Positions 6,724 through 14,409 of a stretch of DNA of 18,397 bases are shown here, piece by piece. Below the pieces are notes generated by a model. The model did no database searches, was not told where the DNA came from, and saw only the letters and a program-made list of their open reading frames with translations. Numbering within the stretch: position 1 is the stretch's first letter; each line of letters begins with the position of its first letter. The stretch covers positions 1 through 18,397 of the forward strand of contig JBKHJA010000051.1 of assembly GCA_046538375.1 (NCBI GenBank), given 5' to 3'. A program made the translations under genes and the position numbers. Origin of the DNA: JBKHJA01 sp046538375 (GTDB lineage: Bacteria; Acidobacteriota; Aminicenantia; Aminicenantales; Aminicenantaceae).

Positions 6724-9715
6724 AAACGACCATCTCCTGGACATGCCGTTTGACCAGTACCAGCGGCACCGGGCAGCAGCAGAGATCATCTCCATCATCA
6801 AGAAGGAAACAGGAAGAAAAAGGCCCAAAATCCTGGACGTGGGCGGTTATTTCAAGAATGCCGCCGGCCAGGACACTTTCCCTCTTAAGGAATTTCTGCC
6901 CGAGGAAAACATCCTGGTTCTGGACACGGCTGAGTGCCGGCTTACTCCCTATGTCCGGGGAGATGCTCTGGCCGTGCCTTTCCCTCCCCGGACATTCGAT
7001 GTTCTAAACTGCCAGGATGTCCTGGAGCACATTCCTTCAGAAAAAAGAGAGAAGTTCCTGGATAATCTTTTGAAAACAGCCAGGGATTTCATCATCCTGG
7101 GAGCACCTTTCAGGACAGAAAACAGTGTCCTGGCTGAGAAAATACTGAACGAATACATAATGAGGACCCTGAAGGGCAAGCACAAAGAGCTGGAAGAACA
7201 CCTCAGCCGCGGCCTTCCTGATTTCAAGGTCATGGAGTCTTTTTTGAAGAAGAAAAAAGTAATTTCCTGTGATTTCCCCTCCGGCTATTTGAACAACTGG
7301 CTTCTGGCCATGATGGTCAAACATTATCTGCTGGAGCTTCCTGACTCCCAAAAACTGGTCACCCTGGTGGACCGCTTCTACAACCGCAGTTTCTATGAAA
7401 GCGACCAGCGGCCGCCCGCATACCGCCGTATGTATGTGATAAGCAAACAAAAAAAACACAGGCCGCTTTTGAAACTAATCTCTGACCATTTCAAAACTTA
7501 CAGAGAAAAGCACAAGGATTTGACCTTGGAAAAAGCTGACTTCTCCAACCTGCAGACTCTGCTGAGCCTGGAGGCATTAAGGGATAAAAACAAGCTGGAG
7601 CAGATGGAAAGACAGATCGATCAGTTGAATAAGGTGGTCTATGACCAGAATAAAACCATGGGGGACCAGAATATCCACCTCAAGAATTTCACCAGGGAAG
7701 TCCGGGAAAAAGCCAAACTCATCGAAAACCTGAAAAAAGAAGTCGAAGACCAGAAGATTCACCTGCAGAACTACAGACAGGAAGTGGAGAAAAAACAGAG
7801 CCTGATAAAGAATCTGCAAAAAGACATATACGATAAAGAAGTCCACATCCGGAATATCGAAAACAACATGAACATGATCCTCAATTCCAAGGTCTGGCGG
7901 ATGGCAGATTTTTTCAGGAGGCTTTTCTACATGAAGATGCTGAAAATCTTTCCTCCGCTGCAAAAAGCGGTGCTGACCATTTCCAGGGAAGGATTCTCCT
8001 CTTTTAGGCAGAAAGTCAAGAAAAGAGAGATGCTGAGGACCAGGGACATCTATGATATCTGGATGGAGCAGAATGCACTGGATGAGGAAAAAATAAAGAA
8101 AATTAAGAAAGAAATAGAAAAATTTCCGAACAATCCGAAAATAAGCATCATCATGCCGGTGTATAACGTGGAGAAAGTGTGGCTGGAGAAGGCTGTAAAT
8201 TCTGTACTAGGACAGCTTTACCAGAACTGGGAACTGTGCGTGGTGGATGATGCTTCCACCAGAAAACAGGTCAAAGAAACCCTTAAAAAATACAGGGGGA
8301 ACCAAAAGATAAAAATCAAGTTCCTGGAGAAGAACAAAGGTATTTCAGAAGCCTCCAATCAAGCCCTGTCCATGGCCGCAGGGGAGTTTGTGGGCTTATT
8401 GGACCATGACGATGAACTCTCCATTGATGCGCTGTACGAAAACGTAAAACTTATAAACAAAAATCCCGAAGCTGATCTGATTTACAGCGACGAGGACAAG
8501 ATAAACCCAGAGGGAAGGCGCACAGAGCCGTACTTCAAGCCTGACTGGTCACCAGACCTCTTCCTCTCTTACAACTACATCTGCCATTTTTCTGTGTTCA
8601 GGAGAAAGCTTTTGGACCGCATAAAAGGCTTCCGGAAAGGATTCGAAGGAAGCCAGGACTATGACCTTCTGCTGCGGTTTACAGAAAAAACCAAAAACAT
8701 TTTCCACATTCCCAAAGTCCTTTACCACTGGAGGCAGGTCAAGGGCTCAGCAGCCACCTTTCATAAAGAAAAAATCTCCCATATTGAAAACACCATGAAG
8801 GCGCTGAGGGAGGCATTAAACAGGCGGAAAATTGAGGGAACCGTGGAAAAAGGGATCCATTTTGATGAGTTTGAAAGCTACCGGGTCCGCCGCCGCATCC
8901 AAGGCTCTCCCCTGGTTTCCATCATCATCCCCATGAAAGACATGGTTTCATTCCTTAAAAGAAATATCCGCAGCATCCAGGAAAAAACAGAGCACAAAAA
9001 CTACGAGGTCATCGTTGTGGACAACAACAGCCAGGAAAAAGAAACCCGTGATTATTTTGATGAGCTGAGAGAGAAGGACAATATCCGCATCGTGGAGTAC
9101 AAACATGAATTCAACTTCTCCAAGATCAACAATTTCGCGGTGACTGAAGCCAGAGGCCAGCATATTCTGTTCTTAAACAACGATATTGAAGTCCTCTCCC
9201 CGGGCTGGCTTTCGGCCATGCTGGAGCATTCCAGCCGAAGAGAAGTGGGGGCTGTGGGAGCAAAATTGATCTTTCCCAACGACACCATCCAGCACGCCGG
9301 CACAGTCCTGGGATTAGGGGGAGTGGCCGGACATTCCCACAAACATTTTCCTTCTCAAAGCAACGGCTATTCTGGAGCGTTGAACACCATCCGCAACTAC
9401 AGTGCGGTGACCGCGGCCTGCATGATGACCAAGAAAAAGCTTTTTGAAGAGGTGGGAGGATTCGACGAGATCCACCTTTCGGTAGCTTTCAACGATGTGG
9501 ATTTGTGTCTGAAAATAAGAGAAAAGGGATACCTGATTGTCTACACCCCCTATGCAGCTTTGTACCACTACGAGTCCACCAGCCGCGGCTATGACCTCAA
9601 TCCTGACGAAATCATGTACATGAAAAACAGATGGGGAAAAGTCCTGTTCTCTGACCCTTACTACAATCCCAACCTCACCTTTGACAGCGAAGACTTCCGG
9701 ATCAAAATTCACTGA
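6710..9715 (+). CDS. Fusion: SAM-methyltransferase, coiled coil, two GT2 glycosyltransferase domains (WsaE/WbdD-like)
   Basis: This 1001-residue protein has four parts. (1) A class I SAM-methyltransferase at about 37-135: ILDVGG 41-46, acidic D72 in VLDTAE, and NCQDVLEHIP 100-109 like Methyltransf_11. Motif I is degenerate (DVGGYF instead of DxGxGxG). (2) Helical/coiled coil at about 285-395 with 28-residue repeats. (3) GT2 domain at about 477-690: SIIMPVYN 479-486, VVDDAS 511-516, DHDDE 565-569. (4) A second GT2 at about 734-960: VSIIIPMKD 736-744, VVDNNS 769-774, LNND 822-825 and the GGFDE region 916-920. WsaE of Geobacillus is a methyltransferase fused to two rhamnosyltransferases; WbdD caps chains by methylation and measures them with a coiled coil. 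I infer chain extension plus length control and capping. The start is supported by GGAGG 4 nt before the ATG. Confidence 0.9.
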   Translation: MAEDKNDHLLDMPFDQYQRHRAAAEIISIIKKETGRKRPKILDVGGYFKNAAGQDTFPLKEFLPEENILVLDTAECRLTPYVRGDALAVPFPPRTFDVLNCQDVLEHIPSEKREKFLDNLLKTARDFIILGAPFRTENSVLAEKILNEYIMRTLKGKHKELEEHLSRGLPDFKVMESFLKKKKVISCDFPSGYLNNWLLAMMVKHYLLELPDSQKLVTLVDRFYNRSFYESDQRPPAYRRMYVISKQKKHRPLLKLISDHFKTYREKHKDLTLEKADFSNLQTLLSLEALRDKNKLEQMERQIDQLNKVVYDQNKTMGDQNIHLKNFTREVREKAKLIENLKKEVEDQKIHLQNYRQEVEKKQSLIKNLQKDIYDKEVHIRNIENNMNMILNSKVWRMADFFRRLFYMKMLKIFPPLQKAVLTISREGFSSFRQKVKKREMLRTRDIYDIWMEQNALDEEKIKKIKKEIEKFPNNPKISIIMPVYNVEKVWLEKAVNSVLGQLYQNWELCVVDDASTRKQVKETLKKYRGNQKIKIKFLEKNKGISEASNQALSMAAGEFVGLLDHDDELSIDALYENVKLINKNPEADLIYSDEDKINPEGRRTEPYFKPDWSPDLFLSYNYICHFSVFRRKLLDRIKGFRKGFEGSQDYDLLLRFTEKTKNIFHIPKVLYHWRQVKGSAATFHKEKISHIENTMKALREALNRRKIEGTVEKGIHFDEFESYRVRRRIQGSPLVSIIIPMKDMVSFLKRNIRSIQEKTEHKNYEVIVVDNNSQEKETRDYFDELREKDNIRIVEYKHEFNFSKINNFAVTEARGQHILFLNNDIEVLSPGWLSAMLEHSSRREVGAVGAKLIFPNDTIQHAGTVLGLGGVAGHSHKHFPSQSNGYSGALNTIRNYSAVTAACMMTKKKLFEEVGGFDEIHLSVAFNDVDLCLKIREKGYLIVYTPYAALYHYESTSRGYDLNPDEIMYMKNRWGKVLFSDPYYNPNLTFDSEDFRIKIH
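7664..7831 (+). repeat. Two in-frame 84-nt units coding 28-residue coiled-coil repeats
   Basis: Residues 319-346 and 347-374 of the fusion protein align without gaps at 14 of 28 identical positions, sharing DQxIHLxN, EV, K, LIxNL and K. A third, partial unit starts at 375 (DKEVHIRN). Twenty-eight residues equal four heptads, so copy number would change coiled-coil length without changing register. The DNA of the units has diverged, so the duplication is not recent. Confidence 0.75.
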
Positions 9716-9716
9716 C

Positions 9717-10586
9717 ATGGGATGCCATCTCTCCATCATTATCGTCAACTGGAACACCCGGGATCTCCTGCGTCAGTGTGTGGAATCCATAAAGGCCCAT
9801 ATCCGGAACATCACTTACCAGATTGTGGTGGTGGACAACGCCTCCTCGGACGGCAGCGCGGAAATGGTGGAGAAAAGCTTTCCAGAAGTGAACCTCATCA
9901 AAAATAAAGAAAACCAGGGATTCGGGCGGGCCAACAACCAGGGATTGGCCCAGGCTAAGGGAAAATACATCCTTTTTTTAAACAGCGACGTGAAAGTCAA
10001 TGCCCGCTGCCTGGACCGCATGTTCGAATTCATGGAAAAAAATCCGGAGGTGGGAGCCTCCTCCTGCAGGCTGACCTTTCCGGACGGAAGCCTCCAGCAC
10101 TCCTGCCGAAAATTTCCCAGCTTTAAAGTATTCTTTCCCCTTGTTCTGGGGTTGAGGTATTTCTTTCCCCGCATGAAAGTTTTCAGAGACTACCTGATGC
10201 TGGACTGGGGCCACTCTGACACCAGGGAAGTGGACCAGATCATGGGAAGCTTTATGTTCACAAGAGCCCGGGCTTTACGCCAGGTGGGAGGTTTTGACGA
10301 GAGATACTGGATGTATTTTGAGGAAGTGGACCTCTGTCTGCGGATGAAAAAGGCTGGCTGGAAGATCGTCCATTATCCTGATGCCTCGGCGGTCCATTTC
10401 TTATCCAAAAGCTCAGGGCAGTGGCCTGAGACCAGAAGAATCCTTGAATTTCAAAAGAGCCTTCTTAAATATTTCAAAAAGAACAGAAAATCCTATGAAT
10501 ACCTTATTTTGTGGGCCTTGAGTAAAATAAAATATCTTTTCCTGGCTCCTTTTTTAAAACTCAAGGAAATAAAAAAATCAGAGTGA
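9717..10586 (+). CDS. GT2 glycosyltransferase, WbbL/rhamnosyltransferase-like
   Basis: This 289-residue GT-A enzyme has LSIIIVNWNT (5-14), VVVDNASSDGS (about 37-47), LFLNSDV (metal/nucleotide site, about 83-89) and the C-terminal block GGFDERYWMYFEEVDLCLR typical of the WbbL/rhamnosyltransferase branch. A hydrophobic C-terminus suggests membrane association. It is related in sequence to the second GT2 domain of the preceding fusion and to the GT2 at 10728. The ATG at 9717 follows the preceding stop by one base. A TTG at 9681 in the same frame would add 12 residues inside the upstream gene and lacks a ribosome site, so it is less likely. No Shine-Dalgarno is visible, so translation is probably coupled. 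The stop codon TGA falls within the outer arm of repeat copy 2. The sugar is unknown. Confidence 0.9.
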   Translation: MGCHLSIIIVNWNTRDLLRQCVESIKAHIRNITYQIVVVDNASSDGSAEMVEKSFPEVNLIKNKENQGFGRANNQGLAQAKGKYILFLNSDVKVNARCLDRMFEFMEKNPEVGASSCRLTFPDGSLQHSCRKFPSFKVFFPLVLGLRYFFPRMKVFRDYLMLDWGHSDTREVDQIMGSFMFTRARALRQVGGFDERYWMYFEEVDLCLRMKKAGWKIVHYPDASAVHFLSKSSGQWPETRRILEFQKSLLKYFKKNRKSYEYLILWALSKIKYLFLAPFLKLKEIKKSE

Positions 10587-10695
10587 CGGGATAAAAAAAG
10601 GATTAAATGTTGGAGGAAAATGTCTCCGCTCTAGTTCAGATTTTTAACGCCATTTACCCTCCAACATTAATTCTATCTTCATCCAATCACGTAAC
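10583..10695. repeat. Nested palindromic repeat, copy 2
   Basis: Imperfect outer arms GTGACGGGAT (10583-10592) and ATCACGTAAC (10686-10695) match at 8 of 10 positions. A perfect 10-bp inner stem pairs ATGTTGGAGG (10607-10616) with CCTCCAACAT (10658-10667). The core 10605-10646 is identical to 2247-2288. The arms are eroded compared with copy 1, but the inner stem is better kept. The element fills most of the 141-bp gap and supplies the stop codon of the gene before it. A 12-bp palindrome, CTTAAATTTAAG (10706-10717), lies just beyond. Confidence 0.8.
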
Positions 10696-10727
10696 TTTTA
10701 TAAAACTTAAATTTAAGGGCATAAGAA

Positions 10728-11765
10728 ATGGAACAGGAAAAAGTCAGTTTCATGGTGGTTAACTGGAACGGCAGGGAAACTGTGGAGGAATGTCTTGACT
10801 CCATCCTGTCCCAGACTTACAGGAATACAGAAATCATCTTTGTGGACAATCATTCCTCTGACAGCTCCCTGGATCTGGTCAGAAAAAAATACAACATTCA
10901 CCACCTGATGGCCCTGGACAGAAACTACGGCTATGCCCGGGCCAGCAACATGGGCCTTGAAAAGGCCAGCGGAGAATACCTGGCCCTGGTCAACAACGAT
11001 GCGGTCCTGGACACCTTCTGGCTGGAAAAGGCCCTGGCTGTCTTTCAAAGTGACCAAAAAAAGAGAGTGGGCAGTGTGGCCACCAAAAATATCTATTATC
11101 ATCAAAGAAACACCATCGACACCGCGGGAGTGGAGTTTCTGGGGTTTGGCGCTGGGTGGGATTACAAAGGCCTTGCTGTGGATTCTCCGGAAGTCAACCG
11201 CAGAAAAGAAGTGTTCGGGGCCTGCGCCACCGCGGCCCTGTACAGGAAAGAGGCCATCGACCGGATCGGCCTTTTTGATCCCCGCTATTTTATCTATTTT
11301 GAAGACACAGAGCTGGCTTTCAGGCTGAGGCTGTTCGGGTATGGATGTGTGTATGAGCCGGAAGCGGTCTGCTACCACCACGGCGGGGTGAAGCAGGATA
11401 GAGAGAGCCGGTTCTACATCCATTACGGCCGGAGGAACATCGAATTTCTGTTCATCAAAAATATGCAGGGACCTCTTTTGGCCAAATACATGTGGAGCCA
11501 CTTCGTTTATGAATCCATCCTGTTCCTGTTTTTCTTATTTTCGGGAAAAGGGATTCCTTTCCTTAAAGCAAAGATGGAGGCCTGCAAAAATCTGGGCTAT
11601 CTCCTGGAGGAGAGAAAAAAACTGAAAAAAGCGTTAATACAGGCCCATAAACTCGAGGAGGTCGGCAAAGTGGAGCAGTGCTTTTTTCAATCCCCCTTTC
11701 GGGGACTCAGGGATAAACTGAAAAAATCTTTAACCACCTACAAAACCTACATGAATTTGCAGTAA
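10728..11765 (+). CDS. GT2 glycosyltransferase, WbbL/rhamnosyltransferase-like
   Basis: This 345-residue GT-A glycosyltransferase has VSFMVVNWNGRE (6-17), IIFVDNHSSD (about 36-45), GYARASNMG (about 68-76), LVNNDAV (about 88-94) and the acceptor-side block YFIYFEDTELAFRLRLFGYG. After the catalytic domain comes a hydrophobic stretch (about 259-272) and a basic helical tail, which suggests attachment to the inner membrane. AAGGG, 8 nt before the ATG, is a reasonable ribosome site. A TATAAA at 10699-10704 could be a -10 element but has no convincing -35, so independent transcription after the repeat is possible but unproven. The next gene starts 3 bp after the stop. It probably adds one sugar of the repeat unit or adaptor; donor unknown. 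Confidence 0.9.
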   Translation: MEQEKVSFMVVNWNGRETVEECLDSILSQTYRNTEIIFVDNHSSDSSLDLVRKKYNIHHLMALDRNYGYARASNMGLEKASGEYLALVNNDAVLDTFWLEKALAVFQSDQKKRVGSVATKNIYYHQRNTIDTAGVEFLGFGAGWDYKGLAVDSPEVNRRKEVFGACATAALYRKEAIDRIGLFDPRYFIYFEDTELAFRLRLFGYGCVYEPEAVCYHHGGVKQDRESRFYIHYGRRNIEFLFIKNMQGPLLAKYMWSHFVYESILFLFFLFSGKGIPFLKAKMEACKNLGYLLEERKKLKKALIQAHKLEEVGKVEQCFFQSPFRGLRDKLKKSLTTYKTYMNLQ

Positions 11766-11768
11766 AAA

Positions 11769-12998
11769 ATGCCTGGTTTAAAAAGACTTCTCTTTCTGAA
11801 CAGGTCTTTCTATCCAGACGTGGAGGCCACCGGTCAACTGCTCACAGAACTCTGTGAAGAGCTGGCGGATGACTTCGAGGTTCACGTGATCTGCGGCAAC
11901 CCTCTTTACCGAAAGGTCAAAAGCAGGAAACTGGTCCATAAATCCCGGTACCAGAACATCAACATCTGGAGAATAAACAACACCACCCTTCCCAAAAGAT
12001 ATTTCCTGACCCGGGTCATCAACCTGCTGTCTTATTATATTCTCTGTTTTGTGTGGACCTTCTTTTTGAAAAGGATGGACTGTGTGATATCAGAAACAGA
12101 CCCTCCGCTTCTGGCTTCAATCGCCTATGTGTACAGCCGTATCCACCGCTCGGGATTCGTGTATTACTCCCAGGATATATGGCCTGATGTGGGCATGGTG
12201 AACCAAAGAATGACCAACCCTGTGCTCACCGCCATGCTCAGGGCCGGCAACAGATTCCTCTATAAGAACGCCACCACCATCGTGGTTCCGGGAAGAGACA
12301 TGAAAGAACGGCTGCGGCAAAGAACCCAGGTCCCCCCGCATAAAATCGAGGTGGTGGAGAACTGGGCAGATCCCGGCCAAATTTATCCTGTAGACCGGGA
12401 AAAAAATGACTTTGTGAGGAAGCACTCCCTTAGGGACAAATTTGTGGTGATGTATTCCGGAAACCTGGGGCTCTCCCAGGATCTTGAAAAAATCATTTAC
12501 ACAGCCGGGTCGCTCAGAGAGTTCAAAGACATCCTGTTTGTCCTGGTGGGGGAAGGGGCTTCCAAAGAAAAGTTATTGAACCTGGCCGATTCTCTTAATT
12601 TAAAGAACGTAAAATTCCTGACATACCAGGAAAAAGAGGACCTGAAATTCTCTCTGAACGCAGCCCATATTCACCTGGTCACCCTGAAGAAAGGAATGAA
12701 GGGGATCATCGTTCCCAGCAAAGTCTACGGGATCATGGCCGCCGGCAGGCCGTTCCTGGCGGCTGTGGATGAAGGAAGCGAGATAGACAAAATGGTGCGG
12801 GAGTTTGGCTGCGGCATGGCTGTCCCGCCGTCCGATGTCCGGGAATTGAGAAAAGCTCTGCTCTGGGCCTCTGACCACAGGGACGAGATTGAGAAAATGG
12901 GAAAACGGGGAAGAAAAGCCCTGGAAGATCACTACACCCGGAAAATCTGTGCGCAAAAATTCAGAAATGCCATTAAAAATTGTGGTATCAAAGTGTAG
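11769..12998 (+). CDS. GT4 glycosyltransferase, WbuB-like
   Basis: This 409-residue GT-B glycosyltransferase resembles the WbuB/WcaI group of O-antigen and colanic-acid loci. Features of the group are LFLNRSFYPDVEATGQLLTE at the N-terminus, ETDPPLLAS near 108-116, YYSQDIWPDVG near 133-143, MYSGNLGLSQDLE in the donor domain, and IVPSKVYGIMAAGRPFLA, where the usual Glu of the E-x7-E motif is Gly-Ile in KVYGIMAAGRP, as in many WbuB homologues. WbuB itself is reported to transfer N-acetyl-L-fucosamine, but the sugar here cannot be told. A hydrophobic stretch around 82-99 may bind the membrane. It follows the GT2 gene by 3 bp and precedes the hydrolase by 9 bp, so it lies within one operon and is probably coupled. 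Confidence 0.9.
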   Translation: MPGLKRLLFLNRSFYPDVEATGQLLTELCEELADDFEVHVICGNPLYRKVKSRKLVHKSRYQNINIWRINNTTLPKRYFLTRVINLLSYYILCFVWTFFLKRMDCVISETDPPLLASIAYVYSRIHRSGFVYYSQDIWPDVGMVNQRMTNPVLTAMLRAGNRFLYKNATTIVVPGRDMKERLRQRTQVPPHKIEVVENWADPGQIYPVDREKNDFVRKHSLRDKFVVMYSGNLGLSQDLEKIIYTAGSLREFKDILFVLVGEGASKEKLLNLADSLNLKNVKFLTYQEKEDLKFSLNAAHIHLVTLKKGMKGIIVPSKVYGIMAAGRPFLAAVDEGSEIDKMVREFGCGMAVPPSDVRELRKALLWASDHRDEIEKMGKRGRKALEDHYTRKICAQKFRNAIKNCGIKV

Positions 12999-13007
12999 CC
13001 GGACACG

Positions 13008-14369
13008 ATGAAAAAAATCACAGTCACCCCTAAATGCATCGGCTATGGACTGAAGTATATTGGCTGGAGCGGGCGGGGCTGGGTGGACGGCGGTCCTGCG
13101 GGAGCCGGGCCCCTGAGCTCAAGGGCTCCTTCCTGGGACAGCTACGGCCAGGAGATAGGGATCAACATGGTGAGGATAGGATTCTCCATCAAACATTTCC
13201 TCCCCGCCAAAATAAGCGGCTATGACTCTCTCCCGGATCAGATAAAAAAGGGCCTGGAAAACAGGGAAGCCTGCTGGGCCAAAAGCGAACAAACCTCCTA
13301 TTCCTATGCCCTCCACAGATGCCGGGATTTGGGCTGGAAAGCCCTGATCTGCCTCAATCCTTCCTATAAGAGCCCCTGGAATCCTTCCCGTATCACTTCC
13401 TCTTCCACCTTTCTTAAAATCTGGAAAGATTTCTGTTTTGGCCTGGCTAAATTCATAGCGGAAAATTACCCGGCCGCAGCAGAGTATTTTGAAATCACCA
13501 ACGAGCCTGATATCGGCTATTTTGACGGCGAATCTTTCCTCCCTCACTATCAAGGTCCTGGAGGTGGGATCAGCCCTTCCCAGTACATGCTCCTTCTCCA
13601 GAATGCCTGGCAGGGCATAAAGAACGCCTGGCCCCAGGCTAAAATCATCGGTCCCGGCCTGGCTTCCTGGAACAGGGAATGGATTGCGAAGATTTTGAGA
13701 CAGGGCCGGTCTTATGTGGATGGGATTTCCTATCACAATGTGGGCGGTCATCTGAAAGACAGGGATACACTGGATGAAGCCAGATCACTTCTTTCCCGTT
13801 ATGCCCCTCACGCTGTGAATTCCATCTTCAACAGTGAATGGGCCTGGTGGCCCTATCATGACCCAGAGAGCCTGGAGACAGCCCTGAGGATTGCTCACAT
13901 TCTGTATCTGCAGACCTCAGGAAAGGCCTGTGGCTCCCTTTACCTGGGTCCTTCACAGGCCAGCGGATTCAAAAAAGGATTGGGAGTTTTGAAATTTGAT
14001 CCTTCCAACCCCAACCAGGTGAAAAGAACCAGAACCTTCTATGCTTTCCGGCTGATGGCCAGAGGAGTGAAGGGAGGAAAACAGATGGAGGTGATCCATG
14101 CCTTCAAGAAGTTAAAAATGCTGGCTCTCCTGAGGGAGAGAAAAGAACTGGTGATCACCATCATCAATCCAAGCAGGAAGAGATTCAAAAAAATGGCCAT
14201 CCGTGTTGACGCCAGTATCCCCCTGAAAAAAGAATCTTACCTCGTTTTCTCCCGGTTTGATATCCACCACAACGACAGCTTGGAAAAGAAAGACAGCTCC
14301 GTACTGGAGAGATTTGACGTGGAACCAAAAAGCATCATCCAGTTTGTGGTTCCCATTTCCGGCCCATGA
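13008..14369 (+). CDS. GH-A-clan glycoside hydrolase (GH39/PslG-like), no visible signal peptide
   Basis: This 453-residue protein looks like a retaining glycoside hydrolase with a TIM barrel. EITNEPD (162-168) is the clan GH-A acid/base motif with Glu166, and FNSEWAWW (274-281) supplies the likely nucleophile, Glu277, at the end of a later strand. ISYHNVGG (240-247) fits the intervening strand with a conserved His. A beta-sandwich tail follows from about 340. The N-terminus (MKKITVTPKCIGYG) has no hydrophobic signal segment, so it may act in the cytoplasm or leave by another route. PslG of Pseudomonas, a GH39 enzyme coded inside the psl locus, is a functional parallel. Roles could be trimming, editing or transglycosylation of the glycan; the substrate is unknown. 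It is tightly packed between glycosyltransferase genes. Confidence 0.8.
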   Translation: MKKITVTPKCIGYGLKYIGWSGRGWVDGGPAGAGPLSSRAPSWDSYGQEIGINMVRIGFSIKHFLPAKISGYDSLPDQIKKGLENREACWAKSEQTSYSYALHRCRDLGWKALICLNPSYKSPWNPSRITSSSTFLKIWKDFCFGLAKFIAENYPAAAEYFEITNEPDIGYFDGESFLPHYQGPGGGISPSQYMLLLQNAWQGIKNAWPQAKIIGPGLASWNREWIAKILRQGRSYVDGISYHNVGGHLKDRDTLDEARSLLSRYAPHAVNSIFNSEWAWWPYHDPESLETALRIAHILYLQTSGKACGSLYLGPSQASGFKKGLGVLKFDPSNPNQVKRTRTFYAFRLMARGVKGGKQMEVIHAFKKLKMLALLRERKELVITIINPSRKRFKKMAIRVDASIPLKKESYLVFSRFDIHHNDSLEKKDSSVLERFDVEPKSIIQFVVPISGP

Positions 14370-14409
14370 TGGTAAAAGTGTATTCTGAAAAGAGAGTTCT
14401 TCTAAAGCC

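Noticed and set aside
9681..9716. TTG start at 9681 for the GT2 gene
   Set aside because: It would overlap the fusion gene by 35 bp, has no ribosome site, and adds 12 residues before the conserved first strand; the ATG at 9717 is better.
10713..11501. Long minus-strand open frame opposite the GT2 gene at 10728
   Set aside because: It lies wholly antisense to a gene with clear GT2 motifs and its translation has no recognisable domain, so it is a by-product of codon use on the other strand.
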